64,000 nt of DNA, taken from contig NZ_RDSR01000003.1 of assembly GCF_003716325.1 (NCBI RefSeq), forward strand, positions 62,001-126,000. The letters are read 5' to 3'. Made by a program: the position numbers and the translations under genes. Positions within the stretch are counted from its first letter, which is position 1. The number at the start of each line of letters is the position of its first letter. The notes under the pieces are model-generated. The model made no database searches. It was not told where the DNA came from and worked only from the letters and a program-made list of their open reading frames with translations. This document shows, piece after piece, positions 25,884 to 35,184 of this stretch. This stretch comes from Cryobacterium tepidiphilum (GTDB taxonomy: Bacteria > Actinomycetota > Actinomycetes > Actinomycetales > Microbacteriaceae).

Positions 25884-26405
25884 CTATGCGAGGACCGGAA
25901 CGGGCGTCGTCGGGGTGCGTTCGTCGGCGACATGGCGCGGCGCGCCGGCGGTGTCGGGGGTCGCGGGCGACGAGAGGATCGGCACCGTGACGGTCGAGTG
26001 GTCGCTGCCGGCGGCGATGACCGGAATGGATCCGGTGGTGAGGATCGGCACGGCATCCGTCGGGTTGGTCTCCGACAGCGGCTCCGACATGCTGATGATC
26101 GAAACGGATGCCGCCGGCACCGACATGCGCCGGGCCCGCCTCACCACCACGATGGTGGCGAGCGACAGCGGGAAGCTCACCACGCTCGGCGCGGCGACCC
26201 AGAACGAGCCGATCAGCATGCCGAAGACGCCCCAGAGCAGGTAGCCGATCATCGAGAGCCATTGCGTCGTCTCGGAGACCCCGGCGAGCCGCACCGCGTC
26301 GTTTCGATTGCGCCAGGTGATGCGCGCCTGCGGCATCCACATGACGATCGAGAACAGGGTGGCGACGAAGCCGATGCCGTTGGTGAGGAGACCGGTGATG
26401 TCCAC
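25884..26405 (-). CDS. PQ-loop (SemiSWEET-like) membrane protein with long C-terminal tail
   Basis: About 173 residues from a GTG at 26405 (alternative ATGs at 26468 and 26489 lack ribosome sites). Residues 1-88 form a single three-helix PQ-loop unit with the motif MWMPQARITWRNRN, then QWLSMIGYLLWGVFGMLIG and a third helix ending VVVRRARRM. SemiSWEETs of this size are sugar transporters that dimerise. The remaining 80 residues are an unusual Ser/Thr/Pro/Val-rich hydrophilic tail absent from typical members. Confidence is high for the fold and low for the exact start and substrate. Confidence 0.75.
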   Translation of the reverse strand: MDITGLLTNGIGFVATLFSIVMWMPQARITWRNRNDAVRLAGVSETTQWLSMIGYLLWGVFGMLIGSFWVAAPSVVSFPLSLATIVVVRRARRMSVPAASVSIISMSEPLSETNPTDAVPILTTGSIPVIAAGSDHSTVTVPILSSPATPDTAGAPRHVADERTPTTPVPVLA

Positions 26406-26508
26406 GGGCGAGCTGATCTTTCTAACGGTCCGCGGGAGAGCCCCAAGGGACGGGTGGTGCGAGGGCATCGGTGATGTCAGGGAAATCATAAGACACGAAT
26501 CGGCCGGT

Positions 26509-26524
26509 GTTCAGACATTTGAAC
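26509..26524. promoter_or_regulatory. Inverted repeat upstream of the giant secreted repeat gene
   Basis: GTTCA-GACATT-TGAAC is a perfect 5-6-5 dyad about 90 nt before the ATG at 26616, in the divergent region shared with the PQ-loop gene. It is a possible operator; no promoter elements are clearly aligned. Confidence 0.35.
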
Positions 26525-26615
26525 GCGTCGGCCCTAGTCGCCGGTGCACCGCCGCATTTACCGTCAGACGTGGACCCGCCGCCTTGTGCGCCATGCAGCA
26601 ACAAAAGGACACCCG

Positions 26616-29600
26616 ATGAACGCCTTGCCCGCCCGTTCACTCCCCGACCAGCCGGCTTCCGCGCGCGGCGCCCTGCACCCGAGCAGGCGCCTGGCCTGGA
26701 CCGCCCTGGCGGCCGTCCTGGCCGTGATCGTGGGCGGTGTGAACGCCCCGGCCGCCCTGGCGGCCGACGTCACCGGCACGAGCTTCTCCGGCGGCGCCGG
26801 TACCGTGTCGGTCGCCGGCACGCTCTACGCCAAGAACGGCGCGGCCGTGACACTGACGGTGACCACGTCGAGCGACACCAAGTGCGTCGATGTGTCCGGC
26901 GCCTTCGCCGGCCACCAGACGTCGGCGACGGCGAAGTCCGTGTGGACGTTCACCACGACGGCGGGCACGGGCGACGGTGCGCAGGGCATCACGGCCCTCG
27001 CCGCCGCCTCGTTCAACAAGAACGACGCGTGCACGGGGCCGTCTCGGTCGCTGCAGGGCAGCTACACGCTCGACAACACCGGCCCGACCGTCACGGCCGC
27101 CCTCACGCCGGTGGCGAACGGCGCCGGCTGGAACAAGGCCACGACCACGGTGGCCTGGACCGCCGCCGACGCCGGCTCCGGCGTGGCGAGCGGTCCCACG
27201 CCGTCCGGTTCCACCGAGTCGGCCAACGGCACGGTGACCCGCACCTCCACGGCCACCGACCGGCTCGGCAACACCGGCACGGGTTCCGTCACGGTGCGCA
27301 TCGACAAATCGGCGCCCACGATCACCGGCAGCCAGGCCAAGAACGCCGACGGCACCACCACCGTCACCTTCACCTGCGCCGACCCGGGCTCGGGCTCCGG
27401 GATCAGCAGCTGCCTCGCCGACGGCGCGACCACCAACGTGAAGACCGTCCAGCCCGGCACCACCGTCGGCGGCACGGCAACGGATGCCGCGGGCAACGTC
27501 GCGAAGACCTCCGTCACCGTCGCGGCGGGCGACACCACGGCCCCCACGCTCAGCGGCGCTCCCACCATGGCGCCGGGCAGCGGCGGCTGGTACTCCGGCG
27601 ACGTCACCGTGCGCTGGAGCGCGGCCGACCCCGAATCCGGCATCCCCGCATCCGTCGCCGACACCGTTATCACGGGCGAGGGCGCCGGGCTCACCAGCAC
27701 GACGACGGTCGCAAACGGTGCGGGTCTGTCGACCACCGCCACCAGCACCGCCGTGAACATCGACCGCACCGCGCCGGCCACGAGCATCACGGGCGCGTCG
27801 AACAGCTGGGTGAACGGCTCCGTCACCGTCGAGCTCTCGGCCACCGACAACCTCTCCGGTGTCGCCCGCACCGAGTACACCGTCGACGGCGGCGCCACGC
27901 AGGCCGGCAGCCGCTTCACCCTCACCGACGACGGCGACCACACCATCACCTTCCGCAGCGTCGACAAGGCCGGCAACGCCGAAGCCACGCAGAGCGCCCA
28001 GGTGCGCATCGACCGCGCCGCCCCGGGCATCGGCCACGAATTCACCCCGACCAGCTACCGGGATGGCGCCTGGACCAACACCGACGTCACCGTGACCTTC
28101 ACCTGCACCGACCAGGGCGGCTCCGGCGTCGCCGACTGCACCGCCCCGGTGACCACCAGCGCCGAGGGCACCCGCACGGTGAACGGCACCGCGACCGACG
28201 GCGCCGGCAATACCGCCACCGACAGCGTGAGCGTGCGGATCGACAAGACGGCGCCGAGCATCAGCGCCGTGGCCTCCGGTGTGCGGAACGCCGCCGGCTG
28301 GTACAACGACGACGTCACCGTGACCTACACGGCGACCGATGACGTGTCCGGCGTTACCCGAGCGCCGGACAACGACACCCTGGGCGAGGGCGCGGGTCAG
28401 GCGGCCAGCGCCACCGCCACCGACGCGGCCGGCAACGCCGCCACCGCGGGCGTGACCGGCATCAACATCGACAAGACGCCGCCCACACTCACGGCGACCG
28501 TGCCGGACGGCTGGCACACCGACGACGTGACCGTGGCGTGGACCTGCACCGACGTGTTGTCCGGTCCTGCCGACCAGCCCGCCGACGACGTCGTGACCGG
28601 TGAGGGCGACAACCTGTCTGCGACCGCCAGCTGCACCGACCGGGCCGGCAACGTCACCACGAAGACCGTCAGCGGCATCCGCATCGACCGCTCCGCGCCC
28701 ACCACCACAGCGGATGTCCCCGCCGCGCTGGCCAGCGGATGGCACGGCGCCGCGGTTCCGGTTACCCTCGCCGGCAGCGACAATCTCTCCGAAACCGTGA
28801 CCACCCGTTACACGATCGACGGCGGCGACCCGCAGACCTACAAGGGCCCGTTCACGCTCAGCGCCGATGGCGTGCACCGCATCGTGTTCTGGAGCATCGA
28901 CGCAGCAGGCAACATGGAGACGGCCGGTGCGCCGCTCACGGTGAAGGTCGACACGGTGGCCCCGACGACCACCCTGGTCGACCCGACGACCCCCGCCACC
29001 GGCTGGTTCGTGACAAGCGGCATCCCGGTCGCCTTCGACGCGGCCGACGCCGGCTCCGGCGTCGCCGCCACCTATTACACGATCGACGGCGGCGCCCCCC
29101 AGGTCTACGGCCGCCCGTTCACCGCCGATCTCTCGACGGGCACGCACACCATCAGCTACTGGAGCGTCGACCTCGCAGACAACCGCGAGGCGCGCGAGAG
29201 CACCAACACCGTCGCCGTGAACGTCGACACCGACGCCCCGACGATCTCGGGTGCGGCGCGCCCGGCCGCCAACGGCCGCGGCTGGAACAACACCGACGTC
29301 GCCGTCACCTTCAGCTGTGACGACGTGGGCTCGGGCCTGCCGTCCGGGGTGGCGGGCTGCGCCGGCGACGCCGTGCTCAGCAACGACGGTGCCGGCCAGA
29401 GCGTGCGCGGCGACGCCGTGGACGTTGCGGGCAACCGCAGCAGCACCAGTTACGGGCCGGTCAATATCGACCAGACCAAGCCGACGCTCACCGGCGTCCC
29501 CGCCGACGGCAACGGCGCCGGCTGGCACAACGACGATGTGCCCGTCACCTGGGTGGGCGACGACGGCCTGTCGGGTATCGACGCCGCCTCCCAGCCCGGC

Positions 29601-31301
29601 CCGAGCCTGATCACCGGCGAGGGTGCGAACCTGGGCGCCGGCCCGGTGACCATCACCGACAACGCCGGCAACATCAGCGCCGAGGCCAGGGTCTCGGGCG
29701 TGAAGATCGACCGCACCGCCCCGACCATCACCGGCGCCCCGGTGCAGCGCCCCAACGGCGCGGGCTGGTTCACGAGCGACGTCACGGTGAACTTCACCTG
29801 CACCGACGCGCTCTCCGGCGTCGCGAGCTGCCCGACCAGCCGGCTGGTCGCGGGCGACGGCGCGAACCAGAGCGTCACCAGCGACCCGGCGACGGATGTC
29901 GCGGGCAACGCGAGCGCGGGCGCCACCGTCTCCGGCATCAACATCGACGGCACTGCGCCCAGCACGACGAGCAACAACACATGCTCGGCCGTGAACGACT
30001 TCTGCACCGGCGACACGGCCACCGTGCTGCTGACGGCGACGGACCAGGCCGGGCTGTCGGGGGTGAAGGAGATCCACTACAGCGTCGACGGCGGCACCGA
30101 GCAGGTGGCGCCGGGAACAACGGCGACGGTCGCGGTTCCGCTCACCGGCAGCGGCGCCGGCAGCGTGCGGTATTACGCGGTCGACAAGGCCGGCAACGTC
30201 GAGAGCGCGAACGGTGTGGCCCTCAAGTGGGACAACATCGCCCCGACCGTCGACCACGCCCTGTCCCCGAAGCCCAACGCCGCCGAGTGGAACAAGGCGG
30301 ACGTCACCGTGACCTTCACGGCGAAGGATGACGACAAGGGCTCCGGCGTCGTGAAGGTCACCGCACCGGTCACAGTGTCCACCGAGACCTCGGGCCGGGT
30401 CGTCACCGGCACGGCGAAGGACACCGCCGGGAACGTGGGCACGGACGCCGTCACCGTCAGACTCGACAAGACGGCGCCGCGCATCACCGGCGCCGTGACG
30501 AGCGGAACCCTGACCGCGAGCGGCTGGTACAACGGGCCTGTCACGGTGACGTTCACCTGCGCCGACGGCCTGTCGGGCATCGCGACCTGCCCCGACCCCA
30601 TGGTTCTCACCGCGAACGGCGCCAACACGGCCAGCGGCACGGCGACCGACAACGCGGGCAACACGGCCGAGGCGGTGGTCGACGGCATCCGCATCGACCG
30701 GGAGAAGCCGACGCTGACCACGAAGGACGTGAACGTGGCCGGCGCCATCTACACGCTCGGCGCCGTCCCGGCGGCCGGCTGCTCGGCGACCGACAGTTTC
30801 TCGGGCGTTGTCTCCTGCACGGTGACGGTCGCTGGCGGCAACGCCAATGGAGTCGGCACCTTCACCTACTCGGCCACAGCGGCCGACAAGGCCGGCAACA
30901 CCGCCGTGATCACCGGAACCTTCACCGTGATCTACCGTTTCGACGGCTTCCTGCAGCCGATCAACGACACCGCACACCAGGTAGGTGTCTCGACGAGCGT
31001 CTTCAAGGCCGGCAGCAACGTGCCGGTGAAGTTCCAGCTCAAGAACGCGAGCGGGAGCGTCGTGCAGGCCGCCTCCGCGCCGGCCTGGGTGACGCCGGTC
31101 AAGGGCGCGGCCATGAGCGCCCCGGTGGACGAGTCGGTGTACCCGACCGCAGCCGACAGCGGCAGCACCTACAAGTACGACGCGACCGCCCGGCAGTACC
31201 AGTACAACTGGAAGACCGGCAACGCGAGCGGCAACTACTGGCGGATCGGGGTGACCCTCGATGACGGACAGACCTACTACGTCAACATCGGGCTGCGCTG
31301 A
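26616..31301 (+). CDS. Giant secreted Ig-like repeat protein with C-terminal PxKD-type domain
   Basis: 1561-residue secreted protein. The signal peptide is basic (HPSRRLAW) then hydrophobic, with probable cleavage after ALA at residue 49. Then come about 16 Ig-like modules, each ending in a xIDxTAPT-type strand. Most modules follow the plan GWYxxDVTVTFTCTD-x-SG...TDxAGN. At least four are of the OmpL47-like kind (TRYTIDGGDPQ, then a GxHTIxYWSVDxAGNxE core). The last 120 residues match a PxKD-like domain (FDGFLQPINDTAHQ, then FKAGSNVPVKFQLKN, ending YYVNIGLR). There is no sortase motif or anchor, so it is released or held non-covalently. ATG at 26616 follows AAAGGAC. It is likely an adhesin, matrix or surface-layer component. 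Confidence 0.9.
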   Translation: MNALPARSLPDQPASARGALHPSRRLAWTALAAVLAVIVGGVNAPAALAADVTGTSFSGGAGTVSVAGTLYAKNGAAVTLTVTTSSDTKCVDVSGAFAGHQTSATAKSVWTFTTTAGTGDGAQGITALAAASFNKNDACTGPSRSLQGSYTLDNTGPTVTAALTPVANGAGWNKATTTVAWTAADAGSGVASGPTPSGSTESANGTVTRTSTATDRLGNTGTGSVTVRIDKSAPTITGSQAKNADGTTTVTFTCADPGSGSGISSCLADGATTNVKTVQPGTTVGGTATDAAGNVAKTSVTVAAGDTTAPTLSGAPTMAPGSGGWYSGDVTVRWSAADPESGIPASVADTVITGEGAGLTSTTTVANGAGLSTTATSTAVNIDRTAPATSITGASNSWVNGSVTVELSATDNLSGVARTEYTVDGGATQAGSRFTLTDDGDHTITFRSVDKAGNAEATQSAQVRIDRAAPGIGHEFTPTSYRDGAWTNTDVTVTFTCTDQGGSGVADCTAPVTTSAEGTRTVNGTATDGAGNTATDSVSVRIDKTAPSISAVASGVRNAAGWYNDDVTVTYTATDDVSGVTRAPDNDTLGEGAGQAASATATDAAGNAATAGVTGINIDKTPPTLTATVPDGWHTDDVTVAWTCTDVLSGPADQPADDVVTGEGDNLSATASCTDRAGNVTTKTVSGIRIDRSAPTTTADVPAALASGWHGAAVPVTLAGSDNLSETVTTRYTIDGGDPQTYKGPFTLSADGVHRIVFWSIDAAGNMETAGAPLTVKVDTVAPTTTLVDPTTPATGWFVTSGIPVAFDAADAGSGVAATYYTIDGGAPQVYGRPFTADLSTGTHTISYWSVDLADNREARESTNTVAVNVDTDAPTISGAARPAANGRGWNNTDVAVTFSCDDVGSGLPSGVAGCAGDAVLSNDGAGQSVRGDAVDVAGNRSSTSYGPVNIDQTKPTLTGVPADGNGAGWHNDDVPVTWVGDDGLSGIDAASQPGPSLITGEGANLGAGPVTITDNAGNISAEARVSGVKIDRTAPTITGAPVQRPNGAGWFTSDVTVNFTCTDALSGVASCPTSRLVAGDGANQSVTSDPATDVAGNASAGATVSGINIDGTAPSTTSNNTCSAVNDFCTGDTATVLLTATDQAGLSGVKEIHYSVDGGTEQVAPGTTATVAVPLTGSGAGSVRYYAVDKAGNVESANGVALKWDNIAPTVDHALSPKPNAAEWNKADVTVTFTAKDDDKGSGVVKVTAPVTVSTETSGRVVTGTAKDTAGNVGTDAVTVRLDKTAPRITGAVTSGTLTASGWYNGPVTVTFTCADGLSGIATCPDPMVLTANGANTASGTATDNAGNTAEAVVDGIRIDREKPTLTTKDVNVAGAIYTLGAVPAAGCSATDSFSGVVSCTVTVAGGNANGVGTFTYSATAADKAGNTAVITGTFTVIYRFDGFLQPINDTAHQVGVSTSVFKAGSNVPVKFQLKNASGSVVQAASAPAWVTPVKGAAMSAPVDESVYPTAADSGSTYKYDATARQYQYNWKTGNASGNYWRIGVTLDDGQTYYVNIGLR

Positions 31302-31326
31302 CCGACGGCCGGCCGCGCCAGCCCTG

Positions 31327-31971
31327 TCACTCGTCGCGCAGCATCCGCAGGGCCGCCTCACGGTCTTTGACCGCGAGCTTGCGCAGAACGGTCGAGACGT
31401 GCACCCGCACCGTCGTGGGCGAGAGGAACAGCCGTTGGGCGACCTGCTCGGTGGAGCTGCCCGAACCGAGCAGCTCCATCACCTCCCACTCCCGGGCGCT
31501 CAGCTTCGCGGCCGCCGAGGAGCGCCGCAGGTGCCGCCGGGACGGCCCCTGGAACTCGGCGAGAATGCGGGTGACCAGGCGCGGGCTCATTGCGGGTTCG
31601 CCGGCCAGAACCCGCCTCAGCGCATCCGGCAGCTCGGCGGGGTCGGTGTTCTTGAGGAGGTAGCCCGAGGCGCCCGCCCGCAGCGAGTCGAAGAGGTCGT
31701 CGTCCTCCGTCGACTGGGTGAGCATGACGATGGCGGTCTCGGGCAGGTCGCGGCTGATCTCGCCTGCGGCGCGGATGCCGTTGCCGGGCATGTGGATATC
31801 GAGCAGGACCACGTCGGGTCGGTTCTCCCGCGCGAGCTGCACAGCGTCGGCGGCGCTCGCGCCCTCGCCGCAGATCTCGCAGCCGCCGGCCTCGAGGGCC
31901 GCCCGGATCTGCGCGCGCACGTGGGCGTGGTCGTCGGCGAGCACCACTCGGATGCGGCTCTCCCCTACCAT
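31327..31971 (-). CDS. NarL/LuxR-family response regulator
   Basis: 214-residue regulator. The receiver domain has acidic pocket residues DD (14-15) and phosphoacceptor Asp58 (VVLLDIHMPG), with the switch Thr in MLTQS and Lys in YLLKN. The LuxR-type HTH at the C-terminus reads LSAREWEVMELLGSGSSTEQVAQRLFLSPTTVRVHVSTVLRKL. Its start overlaps the 3' end of the sensor kinase gene by 7 nt, so the two form a two-component system. It converges on the giant secreted repeat gene with only 25 nt between stops; a regulatory link is possible but unproved. Confidence 0.94.
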   Translation of the reverse strand: MVGESRIRVVLADDHAHVRAQIRAALEAGGCEICGEGASAADAVQLARENRPDVVLLDIHMPGNGIRAAGEISRDLPETAIVMLTQSTEDDDLFDSLRAGASGYLLKNTDPAELPDALRRVLAGEPAMSPRLVTRILAEFQGPSRRHLRRSSAAAKLSAREWEVMELLGSGSSTEQVAQRLFLSPTTVRVHVSTVLRKLAVKDREAALRMLRDE

Positions 31972-33410
31972 GTGACCCTCACCTCGGCGCCCCAGCTCGA
32001 GGCCGCCACGGCGAAGGATCCGGGCAGGGCACGCGCGCGTTCCCGCATGCTGACGAGGCCGTATCCCGCATGACCGCCGACGGTGGCGGCGACGTCGAAG
32101 CCCCGACCGTCATCCTGAATCGTCAACTGCCGTTGCCCGCCGTCCTGGCTCAGTCGCACCGACACCTTCTCCGCCTCGCCGTGACGTACCGCGTTCGACA
32201 CGGCCTCGCGCGTGATCCGCATGAGCGCGTGCCGCTGCTCGTGGCTCGCCGTGACCGAGTCGTCGAGATCGACCTCGAGCTTTACCGTGTAGCGCTCGGC
32301 GAGTTCCCGGGCCGTGCGGTGCAGCATGAAGCCGAGCGGTTCGTCATCCGCGTGGCCGAGGGCGTTGACCGCAGCGCGTGTCTCGTCGAGCGCCCGGTCG
32401 CAGGCGGCGATGATGCGCCGGGCGCTCGCGTCCGGGTCGCCGCCCAGCACGTGGCTTTCCATCCGGATGTAGGCCAGCTCCTGGATGACGCCGTCGTGCA
32501 GTTCCCGGGCCAGCCGTCGACGGTCATCGAGCACGGCCGCTCGGGATTGCGCTGTCCAGTATTGGCGTAATTCACCGGCCCCGCCCACCAGGAGCAGCAC
32601 GTAGCATCCGGCCCGGAGCAGGTCACCGGTGTAGAGCCAGTCGCTGTACAGCGACGGGAAGAGCATGTAGTTCAGGCGGGCGAACGCGGCGAGCGCCCAG
32701 GCGGGACCGAGCCAGCGCAGCAGCGCGTCGCCGTGGCCCGGCCGCAGGGTGCAGGCGATCGAGGCGACGAAGAAGCATGCTGCCGCAATGCCCTGGGCGA
32801 GGGGCAGCAGCGGATGCCACGTGCCGATCGCGTAGGTCGCCGACGACGGGACGTATGCGGGGTCGAGCGCGACGGGCAGGTGAAGCCGGGCCGCCCACAG
32901 CGCCACGCAGATGAGCACGACGAGCCCGCTCACCGCAAACTGGACGACGAGAGAGGAGACGCCCCGCCGAGCACCATCGCTCGGACTGAGATGGGCGATC
33001 GCCGCCACAGCCACCAGCAGCGCGCCGATGACGCGGACGGTGACCGGAACCCAGATGTCGAGGGTGCCGGGCAGCGGGCCGCTGAGCGCCTCGGCGGCGA
33101 AGGTCAGCCCCAGCCCGGGCACGGCCAGCAGGAGCAGGCCGTTGGCGAGGATCAGGTCGGAAAGCCGGCGACTTCTCGAGAACCTGCCGAAGACGAGATA
33201 CGCCAGCAGGAGTGCGGCGCAGGCGTCGACCGTATCGAGGGCGAGGTGGGCCGGTGGGCTCCGGTAGCCGGCGACAAGGAGGGGCGTCCACAGAATGAGC
33301 GCGGTCACACCCGCACCGACCACCCACGCCGAAGCTGTGGCCCTCAGCTGGCCACGCTCGTGCTCGTGCGCGAGCACACCCGGCGCCCGGCTGACTGGGG
33401 CAATACCCAT
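31965..33410 (-). CDS. Sensor histidine kinase (HisKA_3/NarL-partner type)
   Basis: 481-residue membrane kinase. The N-terminal half has seven or more hydrophobic helices (about 25-280) with no large extracellular sensor loop. The dimerisation domain contains RRRLARELHDGVIQELAYI with phosphoacceptor His305. The HATPase region includes ITREAVSNAVRHGEA (N box) and IQDDGRGFD followed by GYGLVSMRERA (G boxes). It phosphorylates the overlapping NarL-type regulator. ATG 33410 is weakly supported by GAGG upstream. Signal unknown; the multi-pass sensor suggests a membrane or envelope cue. Confidence 0.93.
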   Translation of the reverse strand: MGIAPVSRAPGVLAHEHERGQLRATASAWVVGAGVTALILWTPLLVAGYRSPPAHLALDTVDACAALLLAYLVFGRFSRSRRLSDLILANGLLLLAVPGLGLTFAAEALSGPLPGTLDIWVPVTVRVIGALLVAVAAIAHLSPSDGARRGVSSLVVQFAVSGLVVLICVALWAARLHLPVALDPAYVPSSATYAIGTWHPLLPLAQGIAAACFFVASIACTLRPGHGDALLRWLGPAWALAAFARLNYMLFPSLYSDWLYTGDLLRAGCYVLLLVGGAGELRQYWTAQSRAAVLDDRRRLARELHDGVIQELAYIRMESHVLGGDPDASARRIIAACDRALDETRAAVNALGHADDEPLGFMLHRTARELAERYTVKLEVDLDDSVTASHEQRHALMRITREAVSNAVRHGEAEKVSVRLSQDGGQRQLTIQDDGRGFDVAATVGGHAGYGLVSMRERARALPGSFAVAASSWGAEVRVTW

Positions 33411-33431
33411 GGCGCCTCGGTTCGGTCAAAC

Positions 33432-33453
33432 AGCGACTGTCGAGTCAGTCGCT
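33432..33453. promoter_or_regulatory. Perfect 8-bp inverted repeat upstream of the histidine kinase
   Basis: AGCGACTG-TCGAGT-CAGTCGCT lies 22-43 nt before the kinase start codon. It may be a regulator-binding site or a leader hairpin. Confidence 0.45.
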
Positions 33454-33492
33454 CGGGTGACCTCGATTGTATCCGGTGCTGAATTTCTCTCG

Positions 33493-33513
33493 ACTCCCCC
33501 GATCGAGGGGAGT
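33493..33513 (-). terminator. Possible terminator hairpin after the HNH nuclease gene
   Basis: ACTCCCC and GGGGAGT pair around a CGATCGA loop about 50 nt beyond the HNH gene stop codon (minus strand). The following bases (CGAGAGAAATT) are not a true U-tract, so it is weak or bidirectional. Confidence 0.4.
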
Positions 33514-33562
33514 TCATGCAGCCCGGCTCGCATAACGCGTTCCCGTGGGCAACGTCGGCGCG

Positions 33563-34888
33563 TTAGAACGGCGGCGCTTCGGTGGTGACGGTGAGCCCTG
33601 TCGGCGTGGTGATCGTCACGCGACCGTCATCTTCTCGTCGGTAATCATGCGTGCTGAGGTTCTTGCGGCGATTGCTGGTCTCGCAGAGCGGAAAGAGATT
33701 GTCGTCGTTGGTCGCGCCCTGGTCACGCACCCATTCCTCGAGGTGATCGACGTCGGTGTCGTCGACCGGCCTGGAGCAGGTGGGGTCGATGCACTCCTCG
33801 AACCGCATCGCGATCCAGTCCCGTTGCGCTTGCGTGGGCCGGTACCGCGTACGGTCGTAGACAAGTTTCTCTCCGGTGAAGGGATCGGTGCCGACGCGGC
33901 GGAATGACGGTGCGCGGCTGAACAGGTCCTGAGCGGTGCCGGGATCGATAGTGCCGTAGCCTCGCAGCTCGACGGGTTCCGATCCCTGCCCGAGGAGCGT
34001 CAGCAGAGGCACCAGAACCACCGGACGGACGATGGCGGCGGTGGGGGTACCGTCGCCGGCCAACCAGGCCGCCGCCAGGTCTGAGCGAAGCTGGTCACGG
34101 GACCGCCAGCCCGGCTCGCCGTGCTTGGTCTTCTTCTGCTCAGCACGAGCGGTGGCGTTCAGCCGGGCGATGATCCTCACCGCGTCGGGCGCGGACACGA
34201 GCACGCTGATCCACGCCATGCCGTCTTCGGCGGGTTCCATCGCGACTCGGCGCTCCGCGAACGCACGCGCATGGCGGATTTCGGAAGGTTCGGCCAGCAA
34301 CTTCTCTTTCAGCCGACGGGACCGGGCCCGGAACTGGGCCGGGATGAGGGTGCCCACTGACTTCGCGACTTCGGCGTCGAAGTCGTGCACCGCCGCGTCG
34401 TCGTCCCAGCCAACCAGAAGTTCCAGCGCCGCCGTCACGTGCGCGACACTCGCGCCGCCGGCCGCGAAGACCGCCCGGAGCAGTGGGAGCCGGTCTTCGA
34501 GAGCCTGTGCCTGGTGCGCACGACTGCGCACCTGCCTCGCGGAGAGGTGCAGCCGAAGACCTGCGTCGAACGCTGCCGCATCTTCGGCGAGCTCGAGCAT
34601 GTCGGGCTGGGCGAGCCCCGCGGGCCGCAGGTAGAGGTGCGGGTTCGCACGCGCCAGGCGCATCACCTCAGCGAGCGCGGTCCAGCTGCGGGCGTGCGCG
34701 CGATTCGCGTCGGCCTCCGCGATGGCGGCCTCGTCGAGCCGGTCGACGATCAGGTCCATGCCGGTCGCAACAGCCGTTCCCGGTGGAACCTGCGGCACCC
34801 CGCGCGGCGGTGACCCGCCCGGCAGAAGAGAATCGCTCGTTCCAGACTCAGTTGATTCAGATTTTTCGTGCGGGGATGTGGAAGGCAT
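33563..34888 (-). CDS. DUF222/HNH endonuclease (13E12 repeat family)
   Basis: 441-residue protein of the DUF222-HNH family that is multicopy in actinobacteria and whose cellular role is unclear. The DUF222 region (about 40-350) contains DRLDEAAIAEADANRAHARSW, the RVAMEPAEDGMAWISVLV strand and MTLxxLLGQGxEPxELxGYGTID-like sequence. The HNH nuclease follows: RDWIAMRFEECIDPTCSRPVDDTDVDHLEEW with the Cys pair and DVDH, then DNLFPLCETSNRRKN. ATG at 34888 follows GGAG at 9 nt; ATG 34906 is an alternative. It borders the restriction-modification region and may be part of the island or a chance neighbour. Confidence 0.9.
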   Translation of the reverse strand: MPSTSPHEKSESTESGTSDSLLPGGSPPRGVPQVPPGTAVATGMDLIVDRLDEAAIAEADANRAHARSWTALAEVMRLARANPHLYLRPAGLAQPDMLELAEDAAAFDAGLRLHLSARQVRSRAHQAQALEDRLPLLRAVFAAGGASVAHVTAALELLVGWDDDAAVHDFDAEVAKSVGTLIPAQFRARSRRLKEKLLAEPSEIRHARAFAERRVAMEPAEDGMAWISVLVSAPDAVRIIARLNATARAEQKKTKHGEPGWRSRDQLRSDLAAAWLAGDGTPTAAIVRPVVLVPLLTLLGQGSEPVELRGYGTIDPGTAQDLFSRAPSFRRVGTDPFTGEKLVYDRTRYRPTQAQRDWIAMRFEECIDPTCSRPVDDTDVDHLEEWVRDQGATNDDNLFPLCETSNRRKNLSTHDYRREDDGRVTITTPTGLTVTTEAPPF

Positions 34889-35184
34889 CCGATATTCTCC
34901 AGACATTCACCCGGCACGAGTGGATTCTGTACCCCAAGTATAGAACACGCATACGAATTCGGGAAGGACTTCTTTCACGATATCCAGGCGTTGCGTTGTC
35001 GAATCTGCTGCTGCTGGTGTTCCTCATCTGCTTCTCGCTCGGCCCGACCGTTCTCGCCATCGGCCTGCGCCCACCTTCGCGCCGATCATCGTCGCCATCG
35101 CCCGCCCGGCTGCCCACGCCACGGCACGCGCCGAGGTGAAGGCGACGACCGCTGCCGCATAGCGACACGAGTCAGGTGGCCCCG
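34889..35184. other. Gene-free stretch between the HNH and hsdR genes
   Basis: 296 nt with no convincing gene. On the plus strand, 34998-35161 reads as a hydrophobic segment (SNLLLLVFLICFSLGPTVLA) and then, only after a frame shift near 35070, as FAPIIVAIARPAAHATARAE and a stop. This could be a decayed membrane-protein remnant. 34889-34970 is AT-richer and holds the HNH promoter. Confidence 0.4.

Noticed and set aside
26637..31361. A 1574-codon open frame on the minus strand covering the giant repeat gene
   Set aside because: It is the mirror of a very GC-rich repetitive gene. Its translation is Gly/Arg/Val/His-rich without domains, while the plus strand gives a signal peptide, Ig-like modules and a ribosome site.
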